Shown: positions 55,347 to 64,000 of the stretch, piece after piece
Layout of the letters: each line of letters starts with the position of its first letter
How positions within the stretch are numbered: the first letter of the stretch is position 1
NCBI GenBank assembly: GCA_903862715.1
Contig: CAIOYY010000057.1
Span: 124,001 to 188,000, forward strand
DNA: 64,000 nucleotides
Reading direction: 5' to 3'
Source of the DNA: an uncultured Alphaproteobacteria bacterium
GTDB lineage: Bacteria; Pseudomonadota; Alphaproteobacteria; Micropepsales; Micropepsaceae
The notes under the pieces: model-generated
Seen by the model: the letters and a program-made list of their open reading frames with translations, nothing else
Told to the model about the DNA's origin: nothing
Database searches by the model: none
Translations under genes and position numbers: made by a program

Positions 55347-56351
55347 ATGCGGCATGTCGTTGGAGCTCTACTCGCGTCGTTGCTTTGTTCGTTTCCGTTC
55401 CGCGCTGCGGAAAACCTGGTTTCCGTTGATGTCGGCCTGGGCGATGTTACGATCAACAAGGTCCCTTTCCTGATCGCGGCCGATAACGGCATTTACGAGC
55501 GCAACGGGCTGGACGTTCATCAATTCATCACGCCGGATGCGGCGGACTTGATAGGGCTGTCGGGCGTCGTGGTGCCGCCCGAAATCGTGCGGGAAGATTT
55601 AAGCGCCACGCCGATTGCGATTGGCGGCGGCTCCCCCGCGATCTACGACGCCGTCCACAATGGCACGGCCGATCTCGTGGTGCTGGCGACGCTCGAAAAT
55701 ATCGTACAGGCCCACATCATCGCAGCAGCGGATATCCATACGGTCGAGGATTTGCGCGGCAAGCGTCTCGGCTATTCGCTGCCGGGGCGGGCAAACCATA
55801 CTGGGCTCTTGCTGTTCGCCAGAGAGATGGGTTGGTCGCCGGAAGCCGACTTCACGATGGTCGAACGCGCCAGCACGATCCGCGATGTTACCGAAGGCCG
55901 CGCCGATGCCATCTCCGCCGGAGCGGTGCTCGTCGCGCTGGCGCCTGAGGCCGGGCTGAATGATGTGGTGGATGTGAGCCGCTATCAAATTCCATTCGTG
56001 GGGTCGGGCGTGAACGCCGAACGTGCCTGGCTCGCCGCCAACCGCGACACCGCCGCGCGTTTCGTGAAATCCACCGTCGAAGCGCTGGCCTTGATGAAAA
56101 GCGACCGCGCGGCCTTCGATGCCTCGGTTGGAAAATGGTTCAACATTACCGACAGCGCGACGCTCGACAGCATGTATGACGAGGTGAAGGATTTCCCCGA
56201 GAAGCCTTATCCTTCGGTCGAAGGCATACGCGCCATGATGGAAATTTACGATACGCCGCAAATGCGCGCGCACAGGGCGGAGGATTTCTATGATTCAAGC
56301 TTCGTCGAAGAACTGGATCGTTCAGGCCATCTCGACGGGCTGTATCGCTGA
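55347..56351 (+). CDS. Orphan ABC-type substrate-binding protein (NMT1/SsuA-like)
   Basis: 334 residues from the ATG at 55347, behind GGGGAGG. A signal peptide (GALLASLLCSFPFRAA) is cut near residue 21. The PBP2 fold has VPFLIAADNGIYERNGLDVH (about 40-59), AIGGGSPAIYDAVHNGTADLVVLAT (landmarks AIGGGSPAIYDAV and ADLVVLAT) and LRGKRLGYSLPG. Relatives bind nitrate, taurine, sulfonates or thiamine precursors. No permease or ATPase gene is next to it, so its partner is elsewhere or it has a sensory role. Confidence 0.8.
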   Translation: MRHVVGALLASLLCSFPFRAAENLVSVDVGLGDVTINKVPFLIAADNGIYERNGLDVHQFITPDAADLIGLSGVVVPPEIVREDLSATPIAIGGGSPAIYDAVHNGTADLVVLATLENIVQAHIIAAADIHTVEDLRGKRLGYSLPGRANHTGLLLFAREMGWSPEADFTMVERASTIRDVTEGRADAISAGAVLVALAPEAGLNDVVDVSRYQIPFVGSGVNAERAWLAANRDTAARFVKSTVEALALMKSDRAAFDASVGKWFNITDSATLDSMYDEVKDFPEKPYPSVEGIRAMMEIYDTPQMRAHRAEDFYDSSFVEELDRSGHLDGLYR

Positions 56352-56354
56352 ATT

Positions 56355-58457
56355 TTACTCCAGCCGTCCCAGCGCATAGGCGACGACGAGATAGATTTTC
56401 CCGGTATCGGCGCCGAGAAGCGTAGAGGCCAGAAATCCGTCGCGGTCGCCTTCGCGCGCGCGCGCCAGCAGCGTCTCGAATTCTTCGAGATAGGCGTCGG
56501 CGGCGGCGTGAAACCGCGAATTGTCGCGATAGAGCGCTGTGATGCGGTCGACGCTGTCGGGTCCGATGGCGCTGGCGAATTTGCGCGCGAACACGCCGCG
56601 GTCGCCATCAAGATAGCGTCGCCACAAATCGGGCCCCGCCTCTCCGTCCATCGTGATTTCGAGATCGCTGGCGATATCGGCCAGCGCCGCCTGCAAGGAA
56701 CCCAGCGCCGAAATCGCATTGGGCCGCAATTGCGGCTTGGTGTCGTCTGGCGTCTCCGCGGCGGCGAGCACGGCGGACAGTTCGAAGCTCGCGCGCGCCG
56801 CATCCGGCTCGCTGCGCTTTTTCGGCTGGGTGATCCGTTTGGCAAGTCCGCGCAGGCCTTCGCCCATGCTTTCGGGCGCGGCGTCATTTTCGGACTTCTG
56901 CTTTTCGTTCGCGGCATTGCGTGAAACCGTGCGGGTCTGCATCGTCGCCAGCGTACGTGCCGACATATCCAGCATTTTCTCGGTTTCGCTGCGCACCATC
57001 AGGCGTACGCGTTCGGCTTCCTGCGCGGCGACGCCGGGCAGCGCAATGATATGGCGTTCGGCCTCATCGGCGGCGCGGGCCAGCGCTGCGCGTGCCTTCT
57101 CCGCCTGTTCGGCGACATGGGCCGCAGCCCGCAGCAGATGATCCGAGCTTCCCATCGCTTCATCGACGAATTCGCGTGAGCGCTTTTTGGCTTCCGCCGT
57201 TGTCTCGTCCATCAGCGCCTGCGCGCTTGCCGCCGCTTCGCGCAAGGACACGATGAGGCGCGACATCGCCGTCGCCGCCGCTTCCGAAGCATGGCGGACA
57301 TGATCGGCATCGCGTCCGAAGCCGGAGGCAAGTTGCGTGCTGCGCGCCTGTGCGCTGCCCATCGCGGCTTCCACGCGCTTCATCCCCGAATCGGTCAGCG
57401 TGTCGAGGCGTTTGGCTTCCGTGGCAAGAAGCTCGGCGGCGCGTTCGATAGCGCGCTGCTGTGTCTCCAGCACTTTTTCGAAGCTCGCGGATTCCTGTTT
57501 GAGGCGCGCCAGCAATTCGTTCATGCCGGTGCGCTGGCGTTCCTGACGGCCAAGAACGAATTCCGCGCGGCCCACAATGTTGTCCGCGACCGATGCAATC
57601 TCTTTTGCCTGGCGGTCGAGTTCCAGCGCGGCCGCGACGGGCGCGCTCGCGGCCTTCTCGGCGGCTTCACGGAAGGAAGCGCCTTGCGTATCGAGCAATT
57701 GACCGGCCGCGCGCAATTCGCCGCCCGCCTGTTCCATCAGCGCTTTCAGTTGTGCGGCGCGTCCGGCCAGATTTTCGGACGCGCGCGACGCTGCGTGTTC
57801 GAGCGTTTCGGAGGCGCGCGCGGCGGTCTGGTCGAGCGTCGCGGCGATGTCTTCAATTCCCTGGCGCTCCTCGCGAAGACGCTGGGCTATCGCCTGCGTC
57901 TTCACATCGGCACGTGCATTCGCATCGTCGAGCTGCGCCACACGGTCTTCGAGCACATTCTCCAGCGCGCGCAACCGACCCAATGCCGCGTCGAGACCGG
58001 TGCTTAAGGTATCGAGTTCACGCCGGATGGCGCGGCCCAGCGTTTGCGCGCTGGCGACGGCGCTTTCATCGCTATGCGTCAATCTTGCGGCAGCGGCCTC
58101 CAGGCGCCGTGCGGTATCGCCCATGGCGAGGGCGCGCGAGATCGCAAAGGCGGCGGCGACAAAAAGAAACGGCGGAAGAAAAGTGACGATGGCAGCAAAG
58201 GCCAGAAGGTGCGGCCCAAGGTTGAGCAGTCCCTGCGGGCCGAAATAGCCCCACAGAAAGGCGCTCGCGGCGCCAACCCAGAAGAGCGACAGCGTAACGG
58301 CGAACAGCATGGTGCCGATGCCGGAGTGGACCTTCGATTCCTTGACGCGCACGATGTCGGTCGTCTCGGGGTTAAGCGAAGGGATCTCCTCGGCAAAATT
58401 CGTGACCGGCTCCACATGGTCGGTCTTGCCGCTGATCGATGCTCGTAAACTTGCCAT
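56355..58457 (-). CDS. Large coiled-coil membrane protein, TipN-like
   Basis: 700 residues. Two membrane helices near the N-terminus (about 47-70 and 80-108) are followed by a ~400-residue Ala/Glu/Arg-rich coiled-coil (about 110-520) and a conserved-looking globular C-terminus (about 570-700) with WRRYLDGDRGVFARKFA, ITALYRDNSRFHAAADAYL and TLLGADTGKIYLVVAYALGRLE. The architecture matches the polarity factor TipN of Caulobacter and its relatives, which mark the new pole; the identity is inferred from layout and not proven. Convergent with the substrate-binding gene. Confidence 0.6.
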   Translation of the reverse strand: MASLRASISGKTDHVEPVTNFAEEIPSLNPETTDIVRVKESKVHSGIGTMLFAVTLSLFWVGAASAFLWGYFGPQGLLNLGPHLLAFAAIVTFLPPFLFVAAAFAISRALAMGDTARRLEAAAARLTHSDESAVASAQTLGRAIRRELDTLSTGLDAALGRLRALENVLEDRVAQLDDANARADVKTQAIAQRLREERQGIEDIAATLDQTAARASETLEHAASRASENLAGRAAQLKALMEQAGGELRAAGQLLDTQGASFREAAEKAASAPVAAALELDRQAKEIASVADNIVGRAEFVLGRQERQRTGMNELLARLKQESASFEKVLETQQRAIERAAELLATEAKRLDTLTDSGMKRVEAAMGSAQARSTQLASGFGRDADHVRHASEAAATAMSRLIVSLREAAASAQALMDETTAEAKKRSREFVDEAMGSSDHLLRAAAHVAEQAEKARAALARAADEAERHIIALPGVAAQEAERVRLMVRSETEKMLDMSARTLATMQTRTVSRNAANEKQKSENDAAPESMGEGLRGLAKRITQPKKRSEPDAARASFELSAVLAAAETPDDTKPQLRPNAISALGSLQAALADIASDLEITMDGEAGPDLWRRYLDGDRGVFARKFASAIGPDSVDRITALYRDNSRFHAAADAYLEEFETLLARAREGDRDGFLASTLLGADTGKIYLVVAYALGRLE

Positions 58458-58554
58458 GGCCCCTCACACGCTTCGCCGCGTGTCCCTAACGAAATATAGA
58501 CGGCATTGAACTGCCAGATTATGACTTTAGGCAAGGCACAAGGGATCGAGGACG

Positions 58555-58839
58555 ATGGAAGACAGCGAAGACATGCAGGATGTCGCGGCCCCGGAGCTGA
58601 CGGCCACGGGTCTCGTCCGCCCCAATCCTGCGCAGCGCCATTACCTCGCCCGCGGTCTGGACCAGCCGGGCGGCAAGCTCCCGCTGTTCGACGAATATGG
58701 CCAGCATGTGCATCCGGCGCTGGTTAAAGCCTGCATCGCCCATGGCTGGGCCGAGCCCTGGTTCGGTAATCCGCTGAAGCCCGACTGGCTGATCTGCCGG
58801 CTCACCGACGAAGGCCGCAGAGTCGTTCAAAGCGAATAG
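58555..58839 (+). CDS. Small cytosolic protein of unknown function
   Basis: 94 residues from an ATG with GAGGA 4-8 nt upstream. No signal or membrane segment. The sequence RPNPAQRHYLARGLDQPGG, LPLFDEYGQHV and a C-terminal winged-helix-like end (PDWLICRLTDEGRRVVQSE) suggest a small compact domain. I do not recognise a named family. Divergent from the TipN-like gene. Confidence 0.65.
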   Translation: MEDSEDMQDVAAPELTATGLVRPNPAQRHYLARGLDQPGGKLPLFDEYGQHVHPALVKACIAHGWAEPWFGNPLKPDWLICRLTDEGRRVVQSE

Positions 58840-58918
58840 AGGGCCGTGCGACGAGGGGGGCGGGCGAAGAGCGCGCCAGGATGTGGGTATTAACCCGGCC
58901 TTGATCGATGGACATGTA

Positions 58919-58946
58919 CGCTTGGCTAAGCATTCGAAGCCAAGCG
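58919..58946 (+). promoter_or_regulatory. Perfect 9-bp stem-loop in the leader of the Hpt gene
   Basis: CGCTTGGCT and AGCCAAGCG pair perfectly around a 10-nt loop. The right arm ends 13 nt before the Hpt ATG and abuts the GAGG ribosome-binding site, so it could affect translation initiation or mRNA stability. It is not followed by a T run, so it is not a terminator. Confidence 0.5.
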
Positions 58947-58959
58947 AGGCGCTCCTGCC

Positions 58960-59328
58960 ATGACCTATGCCGCCGCCCATCCGGTCGATATCGATCATCT
59001 GAACCGCTACACGGGTGGCGACGTGGCACTGAATGACCAGATTTTGCGCCTGTTCGATGATCAATGCATTGAAATACTGGCGAAATTCGAAGGCATCGTG
59101 CAGGCTCCGACAGGCAGCGACGCCGCGAAGAAGTGGCACGACACCGCCCATTCCCTGAAGGGCGCGGCCCGTGGCATCGGTGCCTTCGCGCTGGCGGATA
59201 TTGCTGCGGACGTTGAAAAATTGGACCCGACCGACCATTCCGCCGCGCTTAAGGCCGTCGGATTACTGAAAGCGAACGCCGCCCAGGTGCATCGCTTTAT
59301 TGAAGATCTCATCGGCGCCTCCCGCTAG
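58960..59328 (+). CDS. Stand-alone histidine phosphotransfer (Hpt) protein
   Basis: 122 residues, all helical. The phospho-accepting His 64 lies in DTAHSLKGAARGIGA, the Hpt motif HxLKGxxxxxG. The N-terminus has DIDHLNRYTGGDVALNDQILRLF, typical of single-domain Hpt proteins. It relays phosphate between a hybrid kinase and a response regulator. A hybrid kinase with a C-terminal receiver is encoded at 38.7 kb, but pairing cannot be shown from sequence. Confidence 0.88.
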   Translation: MTYAAAHPVDIDHLNRYTGGDVALNDQILRLFDDQCIEILAKFEGIVQAPTGSDAAKKWHDTAHSLKGAARGIGAFALADIAADVEKLDPTDHSAALKAVGLLKANAAQVHRFIEDLIGASR

Positions 59329-59373
59329 AAAACCCGGTCGTTCTCTTTTATCGCGCCTCCGGCGTAAGCGGGA

Positions 59374-59402
59374 TTGCGACCGCGCGGCTTTTTACATATA
59401 AG
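59374..59402 (+). promoter_or_regulatory. Housekeeping-type promoter for the ferredoxin reductase gene
   Basis: TTGCGA (59374-59379) and TATAAG (59397-59402) are spaced by exactly 17 nt and lie 43 nt before the ATG. The leader between them and the gene is AT-rich for this genome and contains a CACA...TGTG inverted element. Confidence 0.6.
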
Positions 59403-59445
59403 AACGCACCTTTGTTTTTTCCCACACTTAAAAATTGTGAAATAG

Positions 59446-60797
<1,352 letters not shown>

Positions 60798-60800
60798 ACG

Positions 60801-61910
60801 TCAGTTTTCCTCTTCGCCGATATGAATGTTGATGGTGCCGGATTGTCCAAGGCTGGCGACCGGCAGTCGCTCTCCAAGGAATATCTGTTCCACCAGCGGA
60901 CCTAGCACGGCACCGTCAGGAATACCGTCGAAAGACGTGTAAAGCAGCGGCGTATTCTCCGGCACGCCGATCAGCAAGAAATCCAGCGGCGCGCCTTCAA
61001 GGTCGTCGGGAAGATCGTCCGTCAAAGCGTCCAAGCCGCTTTCAACGACCTCGATGATCGGAGGCGGTCCGTTGGTTCCGCCCGACACCCGAAGGACCGG
61101 CTTCGATGCGCTGCTCTCGCCAATATTGCGCCACAAGAGAAGCGGGATCCGCGTAACGGGTAACACGCTCTCCGCGCACCATATCGTGGCGGCCGGTTCT
61201 GTTGGCGGCTCGGCATGAGCCGCCAACAGCACGGCGCCTATGATGGGCAGGCCGTCATCATCTTTGATCTGCCCAGTGCGTTCGGTGGCGGGCGATGCCG
61301 CGCATGCGAGAAGATGCATACGTGCAGGCTCCGCAGCCTCGATCAATATCTGTATCGCGTCGAGCGCGTCCTGGGGTGCGCCCGCCGCGTAGGTCGCGCG
61401 AAACTTCACGGTCCAGCCGGAATAATCGCCGACCCAGATGGCCGAGTGCGCCTGCTGCGCCGGAAGGGAATAGAGCGAACCGAGGAACATCGTTTCACTC
61501 ACGATCTCAGGCAGCTCCGTGTCATCGAGTGCTGGCCAGTCCGGATGCACCAGCGTGATTTCGGAATCGGCGCGGGCGAGATCGTCCGCCAGCGCCTGCC
61601 CGCCGCGCATCGTCAGATAGATCGTCGCCGCGCCGCCACCGGGATGGGTGTAATTGCATGCCATGTCCAGTCCGCCCGGATCGAAATTCATGACGCGTTC
61701 GAGCGCGAAGGCGCCTGCGGTGAAAGGGCATTGCAGGCCGGTCTGCAGATGATGCGCGGTGGAATTCCCGTCCACGCGCCAGATGCTTTGCGGCAGGGAT
61801 TCGAGCGGACTTACGACGCCGGAATCGCGCGGTTCTGCGGCGTGGACGGATGCGAGCGAAAACAGAATGGCGGCAACGAAAGATCCCGTGCTGTATGTTC
61901 TGCACCACAT
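60801..61910 (-). CDS. Secreted protein of unknown function, two-domain
   Basis: 369 residues from the ATG at 61910; 17 upstream codons in frame are polar and would spoil the signal peptide (SFVAAILFSLASVHAA, cut near residue 25). The N-terminal half has cysteines in LQCPFTAGAF and DMACNYTHPGGGAATIYLTM. A second region ends in a short acidic tail (INIHIGEEEN). No family recognised. Convergent with the ferredoxin gene (3-nt gap). Confidence 0.6.
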   Translation of the reverse strand: MWCRTYSTGSFVAAILFSLASVHAAEPRDSGVVSPLESLPQSIWRVDGNSTAHHLQTGLQCPFTAGAFALERVMNFDPGGLDMACNYTHPGGGAATIYLTMRGGQALADDLARADSEITLVHPDWPALDDTELPEIVSETMFLGSLYSLPAQQAHSAIWVGDYSGWTVKFRATYAAGAPQDALDAIQILIEAAEPARMHLLACAASPATERTGQIKDDDGLPIIGAVLLAAHAEPPTEPAATIWCAESVLPVTRIPLLLWRNIGESSASKPVLRVSGGTNGPPPIIEVVESGLDALTDDLPDDLEGAPLDFLLIGVPENTPLLYTSFDGIPDGAVLGPLVEQIFLGERLPVASLGQSGTINIHIGEEEN

Positions 61911-62115
61911 GGAACGCCCTCCAACATTTACCTTTCCTGACTCTAAGGGCTTTCCGTCCAAGGCGTCACCATCCCGTCACGGTGAATCGGTTAGAGTCGA
62001 ATTTGTGGAGGGAGGCGCCTCTGGGGCTTGGCGCAGCCACAAGCTCTCGCTAATGTCACGCCATCCTTGGCCCATATGTTGAGGAGTTACAGGCTTTCAG
62101 TACGGAAACTGTACC

Positions 62116-62676
62116 GTGTTAGTTGCCGAGCGGGTCCCCGACCACTGCCCGGCTTTGGTGCTTAACGCCGATTACCGGCCGCTGAGCTACTTTCCGCTTT
62201 CCCTGTGGTCCTGGCAGGACACGATCAAGGCGGTCTTCCTCGAACGCGTGAACATCGTCGCCGAATATGACCGGGTCGTTCATTCGGTCGGCTTCGAAAT
62301 GCGCCTGCCCTCCGTCGTGTCGCTAAAGACCTACGTCAAGCCGACGCGCAATCCTGCCTTCACGCGATTCAATGTTTTCCTGCGCGACCGTTTCGAATGC
62401 CAATATTGCCATTCGCGCGAAGACCTCACCTTCGATCACGTGATTCCGCGCTCGCGCGGTGGCCGCACGACCTGGGATAATGTCGTCGCCGCCTGCGCGC
62501 CCTGTAATCTCTTGAAGGGCGGACGCATGCCCGTGCAGGCCAAGATGCATCCGCGCAATCCGCCGCACCGTCCCAGCGTTGTCGAATTGCAGAATAATGG
62601 CCGGCTTTTCCCGCCCAATTATCTGCACCATTCCTGGGCCGACTATCTCTACTGGGACAGCGAACTCGATCCTTAG
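62116..62676 (+). CDS. HNH endonuclease family protein
   Basis: 186 residues from a GTG. An N-terminal ~85-residue region (LVLNADYRPLSYFPLSLWSW) precedes the HNH domain: CQYCHSREDLTFDHVIPRSRGG and CAPCNLLKGGR (landmarks CQYC, FDHVIPRSRGG, CAPCN), i.e. two CxxC zinc pairs and the catalytic His. This lone, conserved chromosomal type differs from restriction or homing HNH enzymes; its role is unknown. No mobile-element context. Confidence 0.9.
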   Translation: MLVAERVPDHCPALVLNADYRPLSYFPLSLWSWQDTIKAVFLERVNIVAEYDRVVHSVGFEMRLPSVVSLKTYVKPTRNPAFTRFNVFLRDRFECQYCHSREDLTFDHVIPRSRGGRTTWDNVVAACAPCNLLKGGRMPVQAKMHPRNPPHRPSVVELQNNGRLFPPNYLHHSWADYLYWDSELDP

Positions 62677-62688
62677 AAGCGACACCGT

Positions 62689-63351
62689 CTACTGGTTTTT
62701 GCCGGGACGCAGCATCGCGTAGAGCGGCGGCGCATCCCTGCGCACGACAATTTCCCGCGTCACCCGAAAGCCCAGGCGCTCATAAAGCGGGATATTGCGT
62801 GGGCTGGAATTCTCCAGGAAAGCGGGTGTGCCCGCGGCATCGACTCGGGCAAGCGTTTCTTCCAGCAGGCCCTGGCCCAGGCCAGTTCCCTGGAAACGCG
62901 GCGCGACACCGATAAAAGCGAGATAGAAATAGGGCTCTGGCGGATGGGCATGTTCCATCGCCTTTGCCATTGCCGCGCCGCGCGGAAGACGCGCGATGCC
63001 GGTCAGCGAAAGAATGACGGACAAAAGCCGAATCTCATCGCGCCAATTGTCGGGCCGCGCGGCGTTGAACGGCGGAATCCACGCCGCCGCCGCATACCCG
63101 TCGGAGGTCATCCAGGTCTCGCCCTGCGGGATGGCGCGCTCTTGCATCATCCAGAAAAAGAAACGTTGCAACGCGTCGGCGCGTCCGCGTCCGCCGCGCG
63201 CCAGCCAATGGAAAACGGGATCACGCGCGAAGGATGCCGCGAACAGGCGCGAGATCCGCGCCGCGTCATCCAAGGTGGCACGTCTTACAAGCGTGCGCGG
63301 GACGAAGGTGCTGCTTCGCTCCGGTTGCGGAAAAAGCGAAGACGCGCTCAT
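62689..63351 (-). CDS. GNAT-family N-acetyltransferase
   Basis: 220 residues from the ATG at 63351, which overlaps the coq7 stop; the open frame upstream is antisense-phase within coq7. The acetyl-CoA loop is VAPRFQGTGLGQGLLEE (about 149-165), and IPLYERLGFRV is the C-terminal GNAT signature. An N-terminal RRATLDDAARISRLF strand-helix starts the fold. The acceptor is unknown. Co-transcribed with coq7. Confidence 0.88.
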   Translation of the reverse strand: MSASSLFPQPERSSTFVPRTLVRRATLDDAARISRLFAASFARDPVFHWLARGGRGRADALQRFFFWMMQERAIPQGETWMTSDGYAAAAWIPPFNAARPDNWRDEIRLLSVILSLTGIARLPRGAAMAKAMEHAHPPEPYFYLAFIGVAPRFQGTGLGQGLLEETLARVDAAGTPAFLENSSPRNIPLYERLGFRVTREIVVRRDAPPLYAMLRPGKNQ

Positions 63352-63935
63352 AAACGTTCGGAAAGGCGGATCGCCGTGCGGCAGCCGAAACGGATGGCGG
63401 AGGAAAGCAGCGCGTAAAAGGGCGCTTGCTCCGCGCCACGCGACAGGGCTTCGTCGCGGTGCTCGATTTCCTCCACGCGAAAACGCTCGACGACGTTTTT
63501 CAATTCGGTCTCTGCGGGCAGCTTGGAAAGCGTTTCGACCTGGCTGGCATAATGTTCGTCGATCACATTCTCGACCGCGACCGTGCATGCCATCGCGGCC
63601 TTCTCGCCCATAAGCGCGGTTGCCGCGCCGAGCGCAAACCCGGCGACATGCCACACCGGCTCCAATGCCGTAGGCCTTACGCCCCGCGTTTTCACGAGAT
63701 CGGAAAAAACCTCGAAATGTTTTTTCTCCTGCGCCGCCATATGCGCAATCGCTTCGGCGTTTTCACCCGCGCCTGCGTTCCGCGAGAGCACGGCGAGCTG
63801 TCCCTGATAAATCCGCAAGGCGCCGAACTCGCCCGCATGATCGACGCGGATCATCGCCGCCACATCGGCGTCTGTGACGCTTTGGGGCGATATTCCCGGC
63901 GGTGCGGGCCGGGCACGTCGCGATGCGGCGATCAT
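63348..63935 (-). CDS. coq7: Demethoxyubiquinone hydroxylase (Coq7)
   Basis: 195 residues. The di-iron ligands of the Coq7 ferritin-like fold are visible: Glu 36 in HAGEFGA, Glu 70 and His 73 in AQEKKHF, then VENVIDEHY and VEEIEHRDEAL. It hydroxylates demethoxyubiquinone near the end of ubiquinone synthesis at the membrane. The stop overlaps the GNAT start by 4 nt. Confidence 0.94.
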   Translation of the reverse strand: MIAASRRARPAPPGISPQSVTDADVAAMIRVDHAGEFGALRIYQGQLAVLSRNAGAGENAEAIAHMAAQEKKHFEVFSDLVKTRGVRPTALEPVWHVAGFALGAATALMGEKAAMACTVAVENVIDEHYASQVETLSKLPAETELKNVVERFRVEEIEHRDEALSRGAEQAPFYALLSSAIRFGCRTAIRLSERL

Positions 63936-63939
63936 CGAA

Positions 63940-64000
63940 CTATCTCCTGCGCTTCAGAAGGGCGAGGCAAAGCCCAGCAACCCCGAGCGAGATCAGCGCA
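63940..64000 (-). CDS. C-terminal tail of a membrane-anchored protein (5' part outside window)
   Basis: Reading in from the window edge, 19 codons end at a TAG (63942-63940). The peptide is a hydrophobic span (ALISLGVAGLCLALL) followed by KRRR and the stop. A helix ending in an Arg cluster at the extreme C-terminus resembles PEP-CTERM-like sorting tails, but a plain tail-anchored membrane protein fits as well. The diagnostic Pro-Glu-Pro part lies outside the window. Confidence 0.5.
   Translation of the reverse strand, partial: ALISLGVAGLCLALLKRRR

Noticed and set aside
62116..62676. HNH nuclease as a possible defence or homing element.
   Set aside because: It is the common stand-alone chromosomal type with ordinary neighbours, without a methylase, toxin partner or intron/intein context.

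Overview
The window reads as a dense, GC-rich chromosomal segment of an alphaproteobacterium. The evidence is conserved gene order: ppsR-maf-aroE-coaE-dnaQ facing secB, then Tim44-like-mltA-smr; hrcA-grpE divergent from rph-rdgB-hemW; an LpoA-like lipoprotein divergent from rsmI-yraN; and DUF484-xerC near priA. An EcfG-type general-stress promoter, OlsB-type ornithine lipid synthesis, an SDHAF4-like protein and Coq7 fit the same group and suggest an aerobic, ubiquinone-using Gram-negative. I cannot place it below class level. No rRNA, tRNA, CRISPR array, prophage or insertion sequence was recognised.

Layout. 1-8 kb: partial hemE, then an overlapping housekeeping operon for nucleotide sanitation, shikimate, CoA and the proofreading exonuclease, followed by secB, Tim44-like, mltA, smr and yjbQ. 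8-20 kb: PfkB-type kinase, nth, a stress-type glycine-zipper lipoprotein, a frameshifted DUF2244 gene, an Ada-like protein, dapB, grpE-hrcA, rph-rdgB-hemW, LpoA-like, rsmI-yraN. 20-31 kb (more accessory): BON lipoprotein, SirB1-like protein, gshB; a three-gene set of amidohydrolase, dihydroxyphthalate-decarboxylase-like protein and dicarboxylate symporter; a GT2/GT10 glycosyltransferase pair; a YeiH-type exporter; a truncated EAL domain; and a 36-residue membrane protein behind an FNR/FixK box. 31-44 kb: an MHS transporter with an unusual periplasmic insert, then a phosphate block (pstS, pstC, pstA, pstB, a phosphate-type porin with a clear Pho box), a hybrid histidine kinase, an AmpG-like permease, and an olsB-like gene that also has a Pho box. 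44-54 kb: EamA, xerC, DUF484, fsa, priA, leuC, a twin-membrane protein, a PCuAC protein, an SDHAF4-like protein, htpX, rsmB. 54-64 kb: secreted proteins of unknown role, an orphan substrate-binding protein, a large TipN-like coiled-coil membrane protein, a lone Hpt protein, a ferredoxin reductase/ferredoxin pair, an HNH nuclease, a GNAT acetyltransferase, coq7, and the tail of a membrane-anchored protein.

How the genes work together. The most coherent programme is phosphate starvation: high-affinity uptake (Pst), an outer-membrane phosphate channel, and ornithine-lipid synthesis that replaces phospholipid, with Pho boxes at the porin and olsB promoters. The second is the 23-26 kb uptake/catabolic cassette, whose substrate is unknown. 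I found no clear new defence or mobile system. The least explained items are the start-less open frame after the kinase gene, the FNR-box micro-protein, and the GT10 pair.
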